Source of the DNA: Clostridia bacterium
GTDB lineage: Bacteria > Bacillota > Clostridia > Christensenellales > Borkfalkiaceae
Assembly (NCBI GenBank): GCA_017504655.1
Contig: JAFVQT010000038.1
Span: 1 to 40,804 of the forward strand
Direction: 5' to 3'
Length of the DNA: 40,804 bases
Below, piece after piece: positions 7,962 through 16,907 of this stretch. Position numbers and translations under genes: made by a program. The notes under the pieces were generated by a model, which searched no databases, was not told the DNA's origin, and saw only the letters and a program-made list of their open reading frames with translations. How positions within the stretch are numbered: position 1 is the first letter of the stretch; each line of letters starts with the position of its first letter.

Positions 7962-8032
7962 GAGAAAAGCGAGCATTAGCGAGCGTTATTCTTGCCGAGA
8001 AGGCTCTGCCTACGGAGTTTCGGCGTGTTCTC
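7962..8032. repeat. Hairpin repeat, copy C
   Basis: Starts GAGAAAAGCGA like copy A and ends TTCTCGTA like copy A. It carries the 30-nt block shared with copy B (7994-8023). The outer stem is short (GAGAA/TTCTC). It lies in the gene-free stretch 7932-8245, whose remainder (8033-8184) shows nothing recognisable before the promoter at 8185. Confidence 0.65.
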
Positions 8033-8176
8033 GTATTAATTCCAATAAATAAACGGCAAATTTCCCAAGGAATTTTTATATTACATTCATACAGACTCTC
8101 TAACTATAGTGTATTTAACCTTCACCTAACCTAACAGTTGGTGTTCTAATAATAAAATAAAGTTAGAAATAATTAA

Positions 8177-8213
8177 AAAACAAGTTGAACCTTATATTAT
8201 ACGTTGTTATAAT
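8177..8213 (+). promoter_or_regulatory. Promoter of the MBL lipoprotein gene, with shared 12-mer
   Basis: AAAACAAGTTGA (8177-8188) overlaps -35 TTGAAC (8185-8190); 17-bp spacer; -10 TATAAT (8208-8213). The same 12-mer stands in the same position in the promoters at 1142-1178 and 39762-39798. Confidence 0.78.
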
Positions 8214-8245
8214 ATAAGTAAATATATGAGGAGGCGTATAGGCTA

Positions 8246-9895
8246 ATGAAACAGAAATTTACAAGAATTTTTGCTTTTATACTTTGCTTGCCGTTATTGT
8301 TACTTATCGGTTGTAGTACCGAAGGTCACGTTTGCAACTTCAATTTAACAAAGGCAAGTGAAACATACTTTCGCGCGCCTGCTACTTGCCAAAGTGGTGC
8401 AACATACTATTACAGTTGCGAATGTGGCAAGGCGGGAACAGAGTATTTTGAAGGAAGCATGAAAATTTCACATAGTTATTTAGAGAAAAACACTTCTAGC
8501 GAATACCTTCATTCGGAGGGAAATTGTGTTGAAGGTGCTAAATACTACTATTCTTGTACGACCTGTGGAAAAAGATCTACTAACACCTTCACAACCGAAT
8601 CTGACGGTCAGTGTAATTTTAATAGCAAAAACCCTGATGCCCAATATTTAAAAGAGGAAGCTACTTTTGAGCAAAGCGCAGTGTATTATATGTCTTGTAG
8701 TGGGTGCGGTAAAGCCGGTGAAGCTACCTTTAATTACGGCGAAAAGTTAAAAGAACTTAGTGATGCTGAAAAAGCTCTTTATATTCCAACAGACTTATCT
8801 TGCGAATTATACAATTTCCAAAAGGATGAATATATCTTTACTTGGAAAACTCAAGAAAAGCCACTTCGTCCTGTTTTACACATTCAAAAAGGAAACGAGC
8901 TTGGTGAAGATTGTGAAGAATACAGTGCTACTAGCGAAAAAGATGGTGCTGGACTAGGATACACGGTAAGTGTAACGTTAACTTTAGACCAATCAACTAC
9001 TTATACGTATAAAGCACTCGACAAATATGCATTAACAAGTACGGAAACAGCAGAATTGCAAACAAGGGATACGACGACTATGGCAATGTTTTATTTGATG
9101 GGAACGGCGGCTAACTCTCAAATGCTCGGTTGTGTAATACAAACTAAAAATCACACTATCGTTGTTGATGGTGGAACAATAGGCGACGGTCCTCAACTCG
9201 TAAATTTATTGAAAGAAAAGGCAGATAGCAAAGTAGATGCTTGGTTCTTCACACACCCACACCAAGACCATATCGGCACATTTTATTACGTTTCTCAATT
9301 CGCTGAAATAGACGTTCGCAATATTTACTACAATTTCCCTACTGTTGAAGAGGTTATTAAAAACCAAAGATCACCTGACGAGCCGGACATGTGGAAACAA
9401 GTTGCGCCAATATTTGAACAAGATTATGCTGGTAAAACACACGTAATACAAAAGGACGATATTTTCACTTTTGACGACGTAAAAGTTAAAGTTTTACGTG
9501 TATACAATCCAAATCTTGTAAATAACAATTTCCTTAACGAAAGTTCTGCCGTATATAGAATTGAAAACGAAAGGAGTAGTTTCTTAATTTTAGGCGACCT
9601 TGGAACTGATGGTGGCGCTGAAGTTATGGAAACCTGCTCTTTAGCAGACTTACAAGCAGAATATACTCAAATGTCTCACCACGGTCAAAACGGTGTTACA
9701 AAAGATTTTTACACTTATATTCAACCACAAAAATGCTTATGGCCAACACCTAGATGGTTGTGGGACAACAACCAAGACGGCAAAGGCTACAACACTGGAC
9801 CATGGAATACTCTTAAAACTCGTGCATGGATGGATGAGCTTGGCGTAACGGAGCATTACGTTGCAATGAACGGCACTCAAGTAATTGAGTTCTAA
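8246..9895 (+). CDS. Lipoprotein with Cys-pair repeats and metallo-beta-lactamase domain
   Basis: 549-aa surface lipoprotein. The lipobox LIGC puts the lipidated Cys at residue 23. Residues 29-170 form three degenerate repeats of about 45 residues, each with a YYxSCxxCGK motif (the third has SCSGCGK) and further Cys/His residues, so they look like small metal-binding or disulphide modules. A beta-sandwich-like stretch (about 180-275) leads to a metallo-beta-lactamase domain of the ComEC/Rec2-like type: HPHQDHIG at about 335-342, ILGDLG at about 450, and MSHHGQNG at about 473, a full set of metal ligands. The likely activity is hydrolysis of a phosphodiester or ester outside the cell; the substrate is unknown. 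GAGGAGG precedes the ATG. It has its own promoter and terminator. Confidence 0.82.
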   Translation: MKQKFTRIFAFILCLPLLLLIGCSTEGHVCNFNLTKASETYFRAPATCQSGATYYYSCECGKAGTEYFEGSMKISHSYLEKNTSSEYLHSEGNCVEGAKYYYSCTTCGKRSTNTFTTESDGQCNFNSKNPDAQYLKEEATFEQSAVYYMSCSGCGKAGEATFNYGEKLKELSDAEKALYIPTDLSCELYNFQKDEYIFTWKTQEKPLRPVLHIQKGNELGEDCEEYSATSEKDGAGLGYTVSVTLTLDQSTTYTYKALDKYALTSTETAELQTRDTTTMAMFYLMGTAANSQMLGCVIQTKNHTIVVDGGTIGDGPQLVNLLKEKADSKVDAWFFTHPHQDHIGTFYYVSQFAEIDVRNIYYNFPTVEEVIKNQRSPDEPDMWKQVAPIFEQDYAGKTHVIQKDDIFTFDDVKVKVLRVYNPNLVNNNFLNESSAVYRIENERSSFLILGDLGTDGGAEVMETCSLADLQAEYTQMSHHGQNGVTKDFYTYIQPQKCLWPTPRWLWDNNQDGKGYNTGPWNTLKTRAWMDELGVTEHYVAMNGTQVIEF

Positions 9896-9941
9896 TTAAA
9901 ACATCACAGCGAGAATAGTAAATTTTAATAGCAAAATTTAT

Positions 9942-10007
9942 AGGGTGGGGCTAAACGTCCCACCCTTACTTTTATAATAAAAAGCGTAAATGTTGTTCGT
10001 TTTACGC
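9942..10007 (+). terminator. Double-hairpin 3' module, copy 2
   Basis: AGGGTGGG/CCCACCCT (9942-9966) followed by a T-rich tract, then GCGTAAA/TTTACGC (9984-10007). Same order, spacing and much of the sequence as copy 1 at 7860-7931; differences in the first stem are mostly compensated. Confidence 0.75.
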
Positions 10008-10169
10008 ATCTATTGACTCACCAAAAATAAAAAACTTGGTATCCACAACCATACTTTTGTGCCATTAAAAATAAACTTTCTTCCTTTAAAGTGTTAAGTT
10101 TGCCATAGCACAGCACTCCTTTAAAAAACCACTCACTTAAATGCCGATATAAGAAGTTAGTATTTTATA
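10008..10169. other. Intergenic remainder with no recognised element
   Basis: Between the double-hairpin module and the promoter at 10170 I see no gene, strong hairpin or repeat. It belongs to the 320-bp gap between the lipoprotein gene and the LRR-like gene. Confidence 0.5.
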
Positions 10170-10198
10170 TTGATAAAATTTTAAGCCTATGCTACAAT
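10170..10198 (+). promoter_or_regulatory. Promoter of the LRR-like gene
   Basis: -35 TTGATA (10170-10175), 17-bp spacer, -10 TACAAT (10193-10198). The start codon at 10216 lies 17 bp beyond the -10, so the leader is very short but still contains AGAGGTG. Confidence 0.7.
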
Positions 10199-10215
10199 AT
10201 AAAAGAGGTGATACT

Positions 10216-11109
10216 ATGAAGGACTGGAAAACGCCATATAGCTATTTTTTAGATGACACGATATATAATTGCGACTATAATATTAGAGAAGAAATCGGCT
10301 GTATAGAAAAGTTTAGAAAATGGGGATTTTTGAAAGACTTAAAATGGGATTTTTTCGCCGAATATAAGGCACTTTGCAAAAATTGCAAACACTATAAGCA
10401 CGATATAGGGGTATATTTCGGCAATGGAAATTGCACGGATAATTTTCAAAATAAAAACACAATTTTGTGCAGGACGAAAATCAAAAATCAAGACGAGTTA
10501 TCCCTTTTTATTTCTCTTGTGCCCAAAACTGTGAAAGCTATATATTTTGATGACGTTCAAACCGCTGACCTTAGCGCATTAACAAAATTAATCTCACTTG
10601 AATGTGTTGTTATATCATACTGCCCTAAATTAATCAGCTTTTGGGATTTTGAAAAAACGCCAAGTTTAAAAGTTTTAAAATATACCGCAAATTCTCATAT
10701 AAAAGACCTTTCAGAATTGAGCAAGGCAGAAAATCTTGAATATTTTGAGATAGATTCATTGATTTCAAATACGAATATAAACTACGTAGATTCATTTTAT
10801 CCGTTAACCAAGTTGAAAAATTTAAGACAAGTATCTTTTTCTGCTCTTACGTGCTTAGATAAAAACATAGATAATTTGATAAATATACCTAATCTTTGTA
10901 AAATGTGGATATCCCCTAACACCTTTTCCACTGAAGATTTTGCAAAGTTTGAAACACTCAAATTTAAGATATATGACGAATACGGCATATACCAAAATGG
11001 CAAAGATTTTATATGCCCTCTTGGGAAAGGAAAAAGATGCTTTACTTCTGACAAAGCCAAGGATAAACACCTCAAAAATTATCTTGAATTAATGAATAAA
11101 TATCGATAA
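10216..11109 (+). CDS. Leucine-rich-repeat-like cytoplasmic protein
   Basis: 297-aa protein without signal peptide or membrane segment. The start at 10216 is chosen because AGAGGTG (10203-10209) precedes it; an upstream in-frame ATG at 10189 lies within the promoter. The N-terminal 75 residues contain several cysteines and histidines (CKNCKHYKHD, then NGNC and ILC), a possible metal site. From about residue 100 to 250 the sequence shows irregular leucine-rich repeats (LSALTKLISLECVVIS, LSELSKAENLEYFEID, LTKLKNLRQVSFSAL), so the middle is probably a short LRR solenoid for protein binding. The C-terminus is basic and contains no known motif. Ligand and role unknown; it lies at the right end of the accessory island. 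Confidence 0.7.
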   Translation: MKDWKTPYSYFLDDTIYNCDYNIREEIGCIEKFRKWGFLKDLKWDFFAEYKALCKNCKHYKHDIGVYFGNGNCTDNFQNKNTILCRTKIKNQDELSLFISLVPKTVKAIYFDDVQTADLSALTKLISLECVVISYCPKLISFWDFEKTPSLKVLKYTANSHIKDLSELSKAENLEYFEIDSLISNTNINYVDSFYPLTKLKNLRQVSFSALTCLDKNIDNLINIPNLCKMWISPNTFSTEDFAKFETLKFKIYDEYGIYQNGKDFICPLGKGKRCFTSDKAKDKHLKNYLELMNKYR

Positions 11110-11220
11110 TTCTTTTATCTCTTAATTGTAATGCATTAAAGGTTAATAAAGCCAATAGTTTACTTAATTATTATTTTAATAATCAATTAATCAACTTATA
11201 TGCAAGCTTATAGAATCATA

Positions 11221-11288
11221 ACCACCAGTTGAACTGGTGGTTTGCTCCAGCCCTTCAAGGGCATGTTACTGGCAACGTCTTAAGACGT
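11221..11288. repeat. Cluster of three tight palindromes, possible transposon-end remnant
   Basis: Three near-perfect palindromes in 68 bp: ACCACCAGTT/AACTGGTGGT with a 1-nt centre (11221-11241), GCCCTT/AAGGGC with a 1-nt centre (11250-11262), and ACGTCTTAAGACGT (11275-11288). Further pairing GGCAA/TTGCC closes the third. Foldback DNA of this kind is typical of IS200/IS605-type ends and REP sequences; no transposase is present, so the origin is inference. Confidence 0.5.
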
Positions 11289-11322
11289 ACTAAATGAGTT
11301 TGCCAACCGCATATAATAAGAA

Positions 11323-11352
11323 ACGGCTTGATTGTGAAAACAATCAAGCCGT
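11323..11352 (-). terminator. Intrinsic terminator of pckA
   Basis: 12-bp perfect stem ACGGCTTGATTG / CAATCAAGCCGT with 6-nt loop, followed on the minus strand by TTTCTTATTAT. It lies 12 bp past the pckA stop codon. Confidence 0.85.
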
Positions 11353-11363
11353 ATTCAAAACTT

Positions 11364-12968
11364 TTAAACCTTAGGGCCTGCTTTAACAAGAGCCTTACCT
11401 GCATCATTGCCGGTATACTTAACGAAGTTCTTAACGAATCTTCCTGCAAGGTCTTTTGCCTTTTCTTCCCAAACACTTGCATCTGCATAAGTATCTCTTG
11501 GATCTAAAATGTTGGTAGCTACGCCGGGAAGCTCAGTAGGTACTGCCAAGTTGAAGTGAGGTATAGTCTTAGTGTCAGCCTTTAAGATTGAGCCGTCTAA
11601 GATAGCGTCTATAATACCACGTGTATCCTTGATAGAAATTCTCTTACCCGTTCCGTTCCATCCGGTATTTACAAGGTATGCCTTTGCACCGCTCTTTTCC
11701 ATCTTCTTAACAAGCTCTTCTGCATATTTAGTAGGATGAAGCTCTAAGAAAGCTTGGCCAAAGCATGCTGAGAAGGTAGGAGTAGGCTCTGTGATTCCTC
11801 TTTCGGTACCTGCAAGCTTAGAGGTAAAGCCCGAAAGGAAATAATATTGAGCTTGCTCCGGAGTAAGAATTGATACTGGAGGAAGAACGCCGAATGCATC
11901 TGCAGATAAGAAGATTACGTTTTTAGCATCGGGCGCTGCAGATACGGGACGAACGATTTTTTCTATGTGGTTGATAGGATAAGAAACACGGGTGTTTTCG
12001 GTTACTGATCCGTCAGCAAAATCACATACGCCGTTTGCATCAACCGTAACGTTCTCTAAAAGAGCGTTTCTTCTGATTGCTCTGTAAATGTCAGGCTCGC
12101 TGTCTTTATCAAGGTTGATAACCTTTGCATAGCAACCGCCTTCAAAGTTGAATACACCGTTATCGTCCCAACCGTGCTCGTCGTCACCGATTAAAAGACG
12201 CTTAGGGTCGGTAGAAAGCGTAGTTTTACCCGTGCCCGAAAGGCCGAAGAAGAGCGCAGTGTTTTCGCCTTTCATATCGGTATTTGCCGAACAGTGCATT
12301 GACGCCATGCCTGCAAGTGGAAGGTAATAGTTCATCATTGAGAACATACCCTTCTTCATTTCTCCGCCGTACCAGGTATTTAAAATAACCTGCTCGCGTG
12401 AGGTGATATTGAATACTACTGCAGTTTCGCTGTTTAAACCTAATTCCTTAAAGTTTTCTACCTTAGCCTTTGATGCGTTGTAGCAAACGAAATCGGGCTC
12501 GAAGGACTCAAGCTCTTCTGCTGTAGGATTAATAAACATATTCTTAACAAAGTGTGCCTGCCAAGCAACCTCCATTATAAAACGGATTGCCATACGGCTG
12601 TCTTTATTTGCACCGCAAAATACGTCCATTACGTATAATTTTTTATTACAAAGCTCGTTTACCGCAAGCTCTTTAACAGCCTTCCAGGTTTCTTGCGAGC
12701 AAGGATGGTTGTCGTTTTTAAACTCGTCCGAAGTCCACCAAACGGTATCCTTTGAATTGTCGTCCATAACGATAAACTTGTCTTTTGGTGAACGGCCGGT
12801 GTAAATACCGGTCATAACGTTTACCGCGCCAAGCTCGGTTTCTTGACCTTTTTCAAAGCCGGTGAGAGATGGGTCGGTCTCCGCAACGAACAATTCTTCA
12901 TAAGAAGGATTGTGAACGATTTCGGTTACGCCAGTAATGCCATACTTGGTTAAATCTAAATTTTTCAT
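11364..12968 (-). CDS. pckA: Phosphoenolpyruvate carboxykinase (ATP)
   Basis: Catalyses the reversible reaction oxaloacetate + ATP = PEP + CO2 + ADP in the cytoplasm. The 534-aa length is normal for the ATP-dependent family. The kinase P-loop GLSGTGKTT is at 242-250, followed by the metal/ADP-binding stretch GDDEHGW at 261-267 and [10 protein letters not shown] after it; the substrate arginine region YTGRSPKDK is at 56-64. All catalytic motifs look intact. In fermenting gut anaerobes the enzyme often runs towards oxaloacetate to make ATP and succinate; direction here is inference. Single-gene unit with its own promoter (13028-13056) and terminator. GAGGTC just before the ATG serves as ribosome site. 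Confidence 0.97.
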   Translation of the reverse strand: MKNLDLTKYGITGVTEIVHNPSYEELFVAETDPSLTGFEKGQETELGAVNVMTGIYTGRSPKDKFIVMDDNSKDTVWWTSDEFKNDNHPCSQETWKAVKELAVNELCNKKLYVMDVFCGANKDSRMAIRFIMEVAWQAHFVKNMFINPTAEELESFEPDFVCYNASKAKVENFKELGLNSETAVVFNITSREQVILNTWYGGEMKKGMFSMMNYYLPLAGMASMHCSANTDMKGENTALFFGLSGTGKTTLSTDPKRLLIGDDEHGWDDNGVFNFEGGCYAKVINLDKDSEPDIYRAIRRNALLENVTVDANGVCDFADGSVTENTRVSYPINHIEKIVRPVSAAPDAKNVIFLSADAFGVLPPVSILTPEQAQYYFLSGFTSKLAGTERGITEPTPTFSACFGQAFLELHPTKYAEELVKKMEKSGAKAYLVNTGWNGTGKRISIKDTRGIIDAILDGSILKADTKTIPHFNLAVPTELPGVATNILDPRDTYADASVWEEKAKDLAGRFVKNFVKYTGNDAGKALVKAGPKV

Positions 12969-13027
12969 AGTGACCTCATTTATATTTTAAATATTTTTTT
13001 CCAAATTACCCTATTATGAGCATTTAT

Positions 13028-13056
13028 ATTTTAACATACTTTTTCTTATATTGCAA
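13028..13056 (-). promoter_or_regulatory. Promoter of pckA
   Basis: Minus strand: -35 TTGCAA (13056-13051), 17-bp spacer, -10 TAAAAT (13033-13028). Leader of about 55 nt. Confidence 0.6.
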
Positions 13057-13141
13057 GCGTAGTTTTAAATATTATTTAAGTATTCATAATCATTTCACAA
13101 ACTTGCCATAAATTTATAACTATTTTGAAATATTACATAAA

Positions 13142-13168
13142 AAAAGAGAAGCAAATCGCTTCTCTTTT
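13142..13168 (-). terminator. Intrinsic terminator of the xpt/nucleoside importer operon
   Basis: 11-bp perfect stem AAAAGAGAAGC / GCTTCTCTTTT with 5-nt loop; T run on the minus strand. It lies just past the last permease gene. Confidence 0.85.
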
Positions 13169-13177
13169 AAAACGTAT

Positions 13178-14137
13178 TTATCTTTCCTCTCGGAAATAAT
13201 TTTGTCCCAGCGACGCAGGGGGCTGAACACCCTTGCTGCCTATTACGCTGGTTACGATTAATACTATAATTGTTACAACGTAAGGAAGGAGCTTTAAAAG
13301 CGCCATTTGGGTAAACGTAATACCCGTGAGCTTAAATGCTAATATGTAGAAGCATGCAAATATAATTGAGCCTAAAATTGCAAACGATGGCTTCCACATA
13401 GAGAAGATAACGAGAGCAACCGAGAGCCACCCGAGAGCCTCTATAGTAGATGCATTTTCCCAGCTTCCGCCAATGTAGTCCATTATATAGAACATTCCGC
13501 CAAGTGCGGCTATTCCGCCACCTATTATTACCGCAAGATATTTATAGAGTGTTACGTTTATACCCGCAGCATCCGCAGTAGCAGGATTCTCTCCTATCGA
13601 ACGAAGGTGCAAGCCCGCTCTTGTCTTTTTAAAGAAAATCGAGGTTAAAACAGCTAAAGCTATTGCAAAATAAACAAACACGCCGTACGATAAGAAAATC
13701 TCTCCGAACCAACCCATTTTACTTGCAATAGGCATACCCTTTGAAATAAGCTTGCTTGCCGCATCGAAATGAGTTCTGTCAATGTAAGTGTCAATGAAAA
13801 ATTGAGTAAAGCCTGCGCCAAACGTAGTTATTGCAAGACCGGTAATATTTTGGTTACAGTGCAAGCTGATAGTCAAAAATGCGTATATAGCTGCTGTTGT
13901 TGCGCCGAACAGCGCTGCAAAATGCAGTGCAAATATTACAAGCAAAAACCAAGAAGGATTAGCATTAAACATTGCCATATAAAGATATACACCCCAGCAA
14001 CCACCCGCTGTACCCATACACATAATGCCGGGAATACCTAAGTTAAGATGACCTGCTTTTTCAGTAACAATTTCACCAATACAACCAAATAAGAAAACGG
14101 TTGCAAGAGATACTGTTCCGACTATTAATGAAATCAT
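13178..14137 (-). CDS. Nucleoside ABC transporter permease 2 (BMP-type importer)
   Basis: 319-aa polytopic membrane protein of the BPD_transp_2 family, like NupQ/YufQ. About 8-9 hydrophobic segments are evident, and the ending GVQPPASLGQNYFREER is short and polar. The N-terminal stretch GEIVTEKAGHLNLGIPGIM and the EAA-like stretch around RSIGENPATADAAGINV are typical of this family. Together with the next permease it forms the membrane channel of a purine nucleoside importer. The start overlaps the stop of the upstream permease gene by 4 bp (ATGA type), so translation is coupled. Last gene of the xpt operon. Confidence 0.92.
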   Translation of the reverse strand: MISLIVGTVSLATVFLFGCIGEIVTEKAGHLNLGIPGIMCMGTAGGCWGVYLYMAMFNANPSWFLLVIFALHFAALFGATTAAIYAFLTISLHCNQNITGLAITTFGAGFTQFFIDTYIDRTHFDAASKLISKGMPIASKMGWFGEIFLSYGVFVYFAIALAVLTSIFFKKTRAGLHLRSIGENPATADAAGINVTLYKYLAVIIGGGIAALGGMFYIMDYIGGSWENASTIEALGWLSVALVIFSMWKPSFAILGSIIFACFYILAFKLTGITFTQMALLKLLPYVVTIIVLIVTSVIGSKGVQPPASLGQNYFREER

Positions 14138-15237
14138 ACTGTATCCTCCTTTCTCTTGCGGAAGACTATTTTATAGCTGATGAAGAATTCACAACCTATA
14201 ATAAAGAAATAAATTACGCCCAAAACAACGTTGGAAATAGCATCGTTATAAAAACCGAAGTCCATTCTTACCTGTCTCATACCGTTAGAAACAAAGTTGA
14301 TTATTGCACAGGTTGCTATCATTATAAACGGATTGAACTTAGCAAGCCACGCAGTCATAATAGCGGTAAAGCCCATATTATTTGCCATATCTTCACTTAC
14401 GGTATAATTGATTGCGCCTGTTAAAAGTAAACCGATAAGACCGCAAATAGCACCCGACAGGATAAGTGTTCTTATAACTACCTTTTTAACGTTAATACCA
14501 ACGTATTTTGCGGTATTTTCACTCTCGCCTACCAAAGACGTTTCAAAGCCACTCTTACTCTTTTTTAAGTATATCGTCACCGCAACGGCAACTAACACTA
14601 TTATAAGAATAGTAAGAACGTATTCGTTAAAGATTTCAGGCAGACCAAACGCCTTAACACGCTTTACCGAGCCTGAACCCTTTGGATACCACACCGTAAT
14701 AAATACGGAAACAAGGCCTGTTGCTATATAGTTCATCATAAGGGTAAAAAGAGATTCGTTTGTTTTGAAAAACGCCTTGAATATTGCAGGGATAACAGCC
14801 CAGACAATACCCATACCTATACTCGTAACTACCATTAAGATGTTTATAACCCACTTCTGAGCCTCGTACTTGTTGCCGTAAAACATACAAGCATAACAAG
14901 CAAGACAGCCTATCAAAATTTGTCCGTTTCCGCCTAAGTTCCAGAATTTCATTTTAAAAGCGGGAACTATTGCAAGTGAAACACCCAAAAGCAAAGCAAT
15001 ATCTCTTATAAATCTCCAACGCTCACTCTTAGTATCAAAAGCTCTTACAAACACAGAATGGAACATATCTAATACGCCTTTGCCCTCTTTGTTTGATACA
15101 GCACAAAAAATACCGGTCAGTAAAAGACCGAGGGAGATAGCAATAGCATAAATCAATATTCTCATTCCCACACTCATATTGTCCCTTTTAACAATATGGA
15201 GCAACGGTTCTTTTACATGATTCTCATTAGTTTCCAT
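14134..15237 (-). CDS. Nucleoside ABC transporter permease 1 (BMP-type importer)
   Basis: 367-aa membrane protein of the BPD_transp_2 family, like NupP/YufP. A charged N-terminal tail of about 25 residues is followed by about 9-10 hydrophobic segments. The stretch WNLGGNGQILIG is the family hallmark, and VGESENTAKYVGINVKKV is the conserved cytoplasmic loop that contacts the ATPase. It pairs with the permease at 13178-14137. Its start overlaps the end of the ATPase gene by 11 bp. Confidence 0.92.
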   Translation of the reverse strand: METNENHVKEPLLHIVKRDNMSVGMRILIYAIAISLGLLLTGIFCAVSNKEGKGVLDMFHSVFVRAFDTKSERWRFIRDIALLLGVSLAIVPAFKMKFWNLGGNGQILIGCLACYACMFYGNKYEAQKWVINILMVVTSIGMGIVWAVIPAIFKAFFKTNESLFTLMMNYIATGLVSVFITVWYPKGSGSVKRVKAFGLPEIFNEYVLTILIIVLVAVAVTIYLKKSKSGFETSLVGESENTAKYVGINVKKVVIRTLILSGAICGLIGLLLTGAINYTVSEDMANNMGFTAIMTAWLAKFNPFIMIATCAIINFVSNGMRQVRMDFGFYNDAISNVVLGVIYFFIIGCEFFISYKIVFRKRKEDTV

Positions 15238-16837
15238 TGATATCCTCCTCCGCTTTAATCTTTTCTATTTCCCATTCTTGCTCGGTTAAGTGACTGTCTT
15301 TAGCCTTACCGTAAACCTTTTCCTCGGTAAGGTTTCTCGAACCTGTCATCATAAGACCAAGCTCCTCTTTGGTAACCTTGCTTGCGTGAACGATACCCAT
15401 GTTTTTACCGTGGCAAAGAACCATAATCTTATCGCAAAGAGCAAGCATTACGTCTAAATCCTCACCGATAAACAAAATACCCGTTCCGTTTTGCTTTTGC
15501 TCATTTAATATGTCGTATATTACGTAAGACGAGTTGATATCAAGACCTCTTACGGGATACGCCGTTATAATTACGTTTGGATTAGACTCTATTTCACGGC
15601 CAACCAAAACCTTTTGTACGTTACCGCCCGAAAGCCTTCTGATAGGTGTTTCTGTGGAAGGGGTTACGATTTCAAGCTTTTCAATCAACGCCTGCGCTCT
15701 TGCTCTTGCCGATTTTCTGTCAACGAACGGACCCTTGCTGTCATTATAAGTCTTGAGCATCATGTTGTCAGTTATAGAAAAGTTTGGCGCTAAGCCCATA
15801 CCAAGTCTGTCCTCAGGTATAAAGCTCATTGAAATACCCTTTTCTATAATTTCCTTTGCAGATAAGCCTACCAGGCTTTCACCTTTATGCATTAAAAGAC
15901 CGTTTTCTATTTTCCTAAGACCTGCAACAGCCTCGCAAAGCTCCTTTTGACCGCAGCCTGCAACACCTGCAACACCTAAGATTTCGCCACCGCGAATATA
16001 GAAGCTTACGTCTTCTATCTTAGTACTGCCGTCGTCACCCTTTACCGTTAAATCTCTTATTTCAAGCAAAGGTCTGTCAAAAAAGGTTTCTACTCTGTCG
16101 ATTTTAAGGTCGACCTTTTTGCCTACCATCATTTCGGTAAGCTCTTTTTCGTTTGTTTCTTTTGTATTTACAGTGCCGATATACTCACCCTTTCTGAGGA
16201 TTGAAACTCTGTCAGAAATCTCCATAACCTCGTTGAGCTTGTGAGTTATTATAATAATTGACTTGCCGTCCTCTCTCATTTTTCTTAAAACATCAAAGAG
16301 CTTTTTTATCTCTTGAGGAGTTAAAACCGCAGTAGGCTCGTCAAGTATTAAAATATCCGCGCCACGGTATAAAACCTTGATAATTTCTACCGTTTGCTTT
16401 TCGGATACCGACATGTCGTATATCTTCTTTTTTACGTCTATGCTAAAACCGTATTTATTCGCAATTTCTTCAACACGGGAATTTACTTCTTTAATATTAA
16501 ATTTCTTACCGTCCTTTACGCCAAGAACGATATTTTCGGCAGCAGAAAAGATATCTACCAGCTTAAAGTGCTGATGAATCATGCCGATTCCGTATTTAAA
16601 CGCATCTTTAGGCGAGCTTATATTAACCTCTTGACCGTCAATATAAATACGCCCCTCATCGGGATAATAAATACCCGAAATCATATTCATAAGCGTCGTT
16701 TTACCCGATCCGTTTTCACCGAGCAACGACAAAATTTCACCTCTTTTAACACTGAGGTTTACGTTGTTATTTGCAACCACGTCACCAAAGCGCTTAGTAA
16801 CGTTTTTAAGCTCTATCGCAGGATTTTCGTATTGCAT
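15227..16837 (-). CDS. Nucleoside ABC transporter ATP-binding protein (two ABC domains)
   Basis: 536-aa protein with two fused ABC ATPase domains, like NupO/YufO. Domain 1 has Walker A GENGSGKTT (40-48), the variant signature MSVSEKQ and Walker B DILILDEPTAVL. Domain 2 (from about 265) has a degenerate P-loop (GVAGCGQKEL) but a good signature LSGGNVQKV, and NPNVIITAYPVRGLD in place of the Walker B. This asymmetry is normal for BMP-type and sugar-type importers. It energises the two permeases downstream. AAGGAGG lies before the start. A strong stem-loop (16861-16886) separates it from the binding-protein gene. Confidence 0.93.
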   Translation of the reverse strand: MQYENPAIELKNVTKRFGDVVANNNVNLSVKRGEILSLLGENGSGKTTLMNMISGIYYPDEGRIYIDGQEVNISSPKDAFKYGIGMIHQHFKLVDIFSAAENIVLGVKDGKKFNIKEVNSRVEEIANKYGFSIDVKKKIYDMSVSEKQTVEIIKVLYRGADILILDEPTAVLTPQEIKKLFDVLRKMREDGKSIIIITHKLNEVMEISDRVSILRKGEYIGTVNTKETNEKELTEMMVGKKVDLKIDRVETFFDRPLLEIRDLTVKGDDGSTKIEDVSFYIRGGEILGVAGVAGCGQKELCEAVAGLRKIENGLLMHKGESLVGLSAKEIIEKGISMSFIPEDRLGMGLAPNFSITDNMMLKTYNDSKGPFVDRKSARARAQALIEKLEIVTPSTETPIRRLSGGNVQKVLVGREIESNPNVIITAYPVRGLDINSSYVIYDILNEQKQNGTGILFIGEDLDVMLALCDKIMVLCHGKNMGIVHASKVTKEELGLMMTGSRNLTEEKVYGKAKDSHLTEQEWEIEKIKAEEDINGN

Positions 16838-16856
16838 CTGAGCCTCCTTATTAATT

Positions 16857-16890
16857 AGATTTAGGCGGAGCGCAAAACTCCGCCTAAACT
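16857..16890 (-). promoter_or_regulatory. Intercistronic stem-loop between binding-protein and ATPase genes
   Basis: 11-bp perfect stem TTTAGGCGGAG / CTCCGCCTAAA with a short loop in the 70-bp gap. On the minus strand it is followed by TCTAATTAAT, not a real U tract, so it is more likely an mRNA-stabilising or partial attenuating element than a full terminator. Confidence 0.7.
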
Positions 16891-16907
16891 ATGTTTATAA
16901 TTGTATC

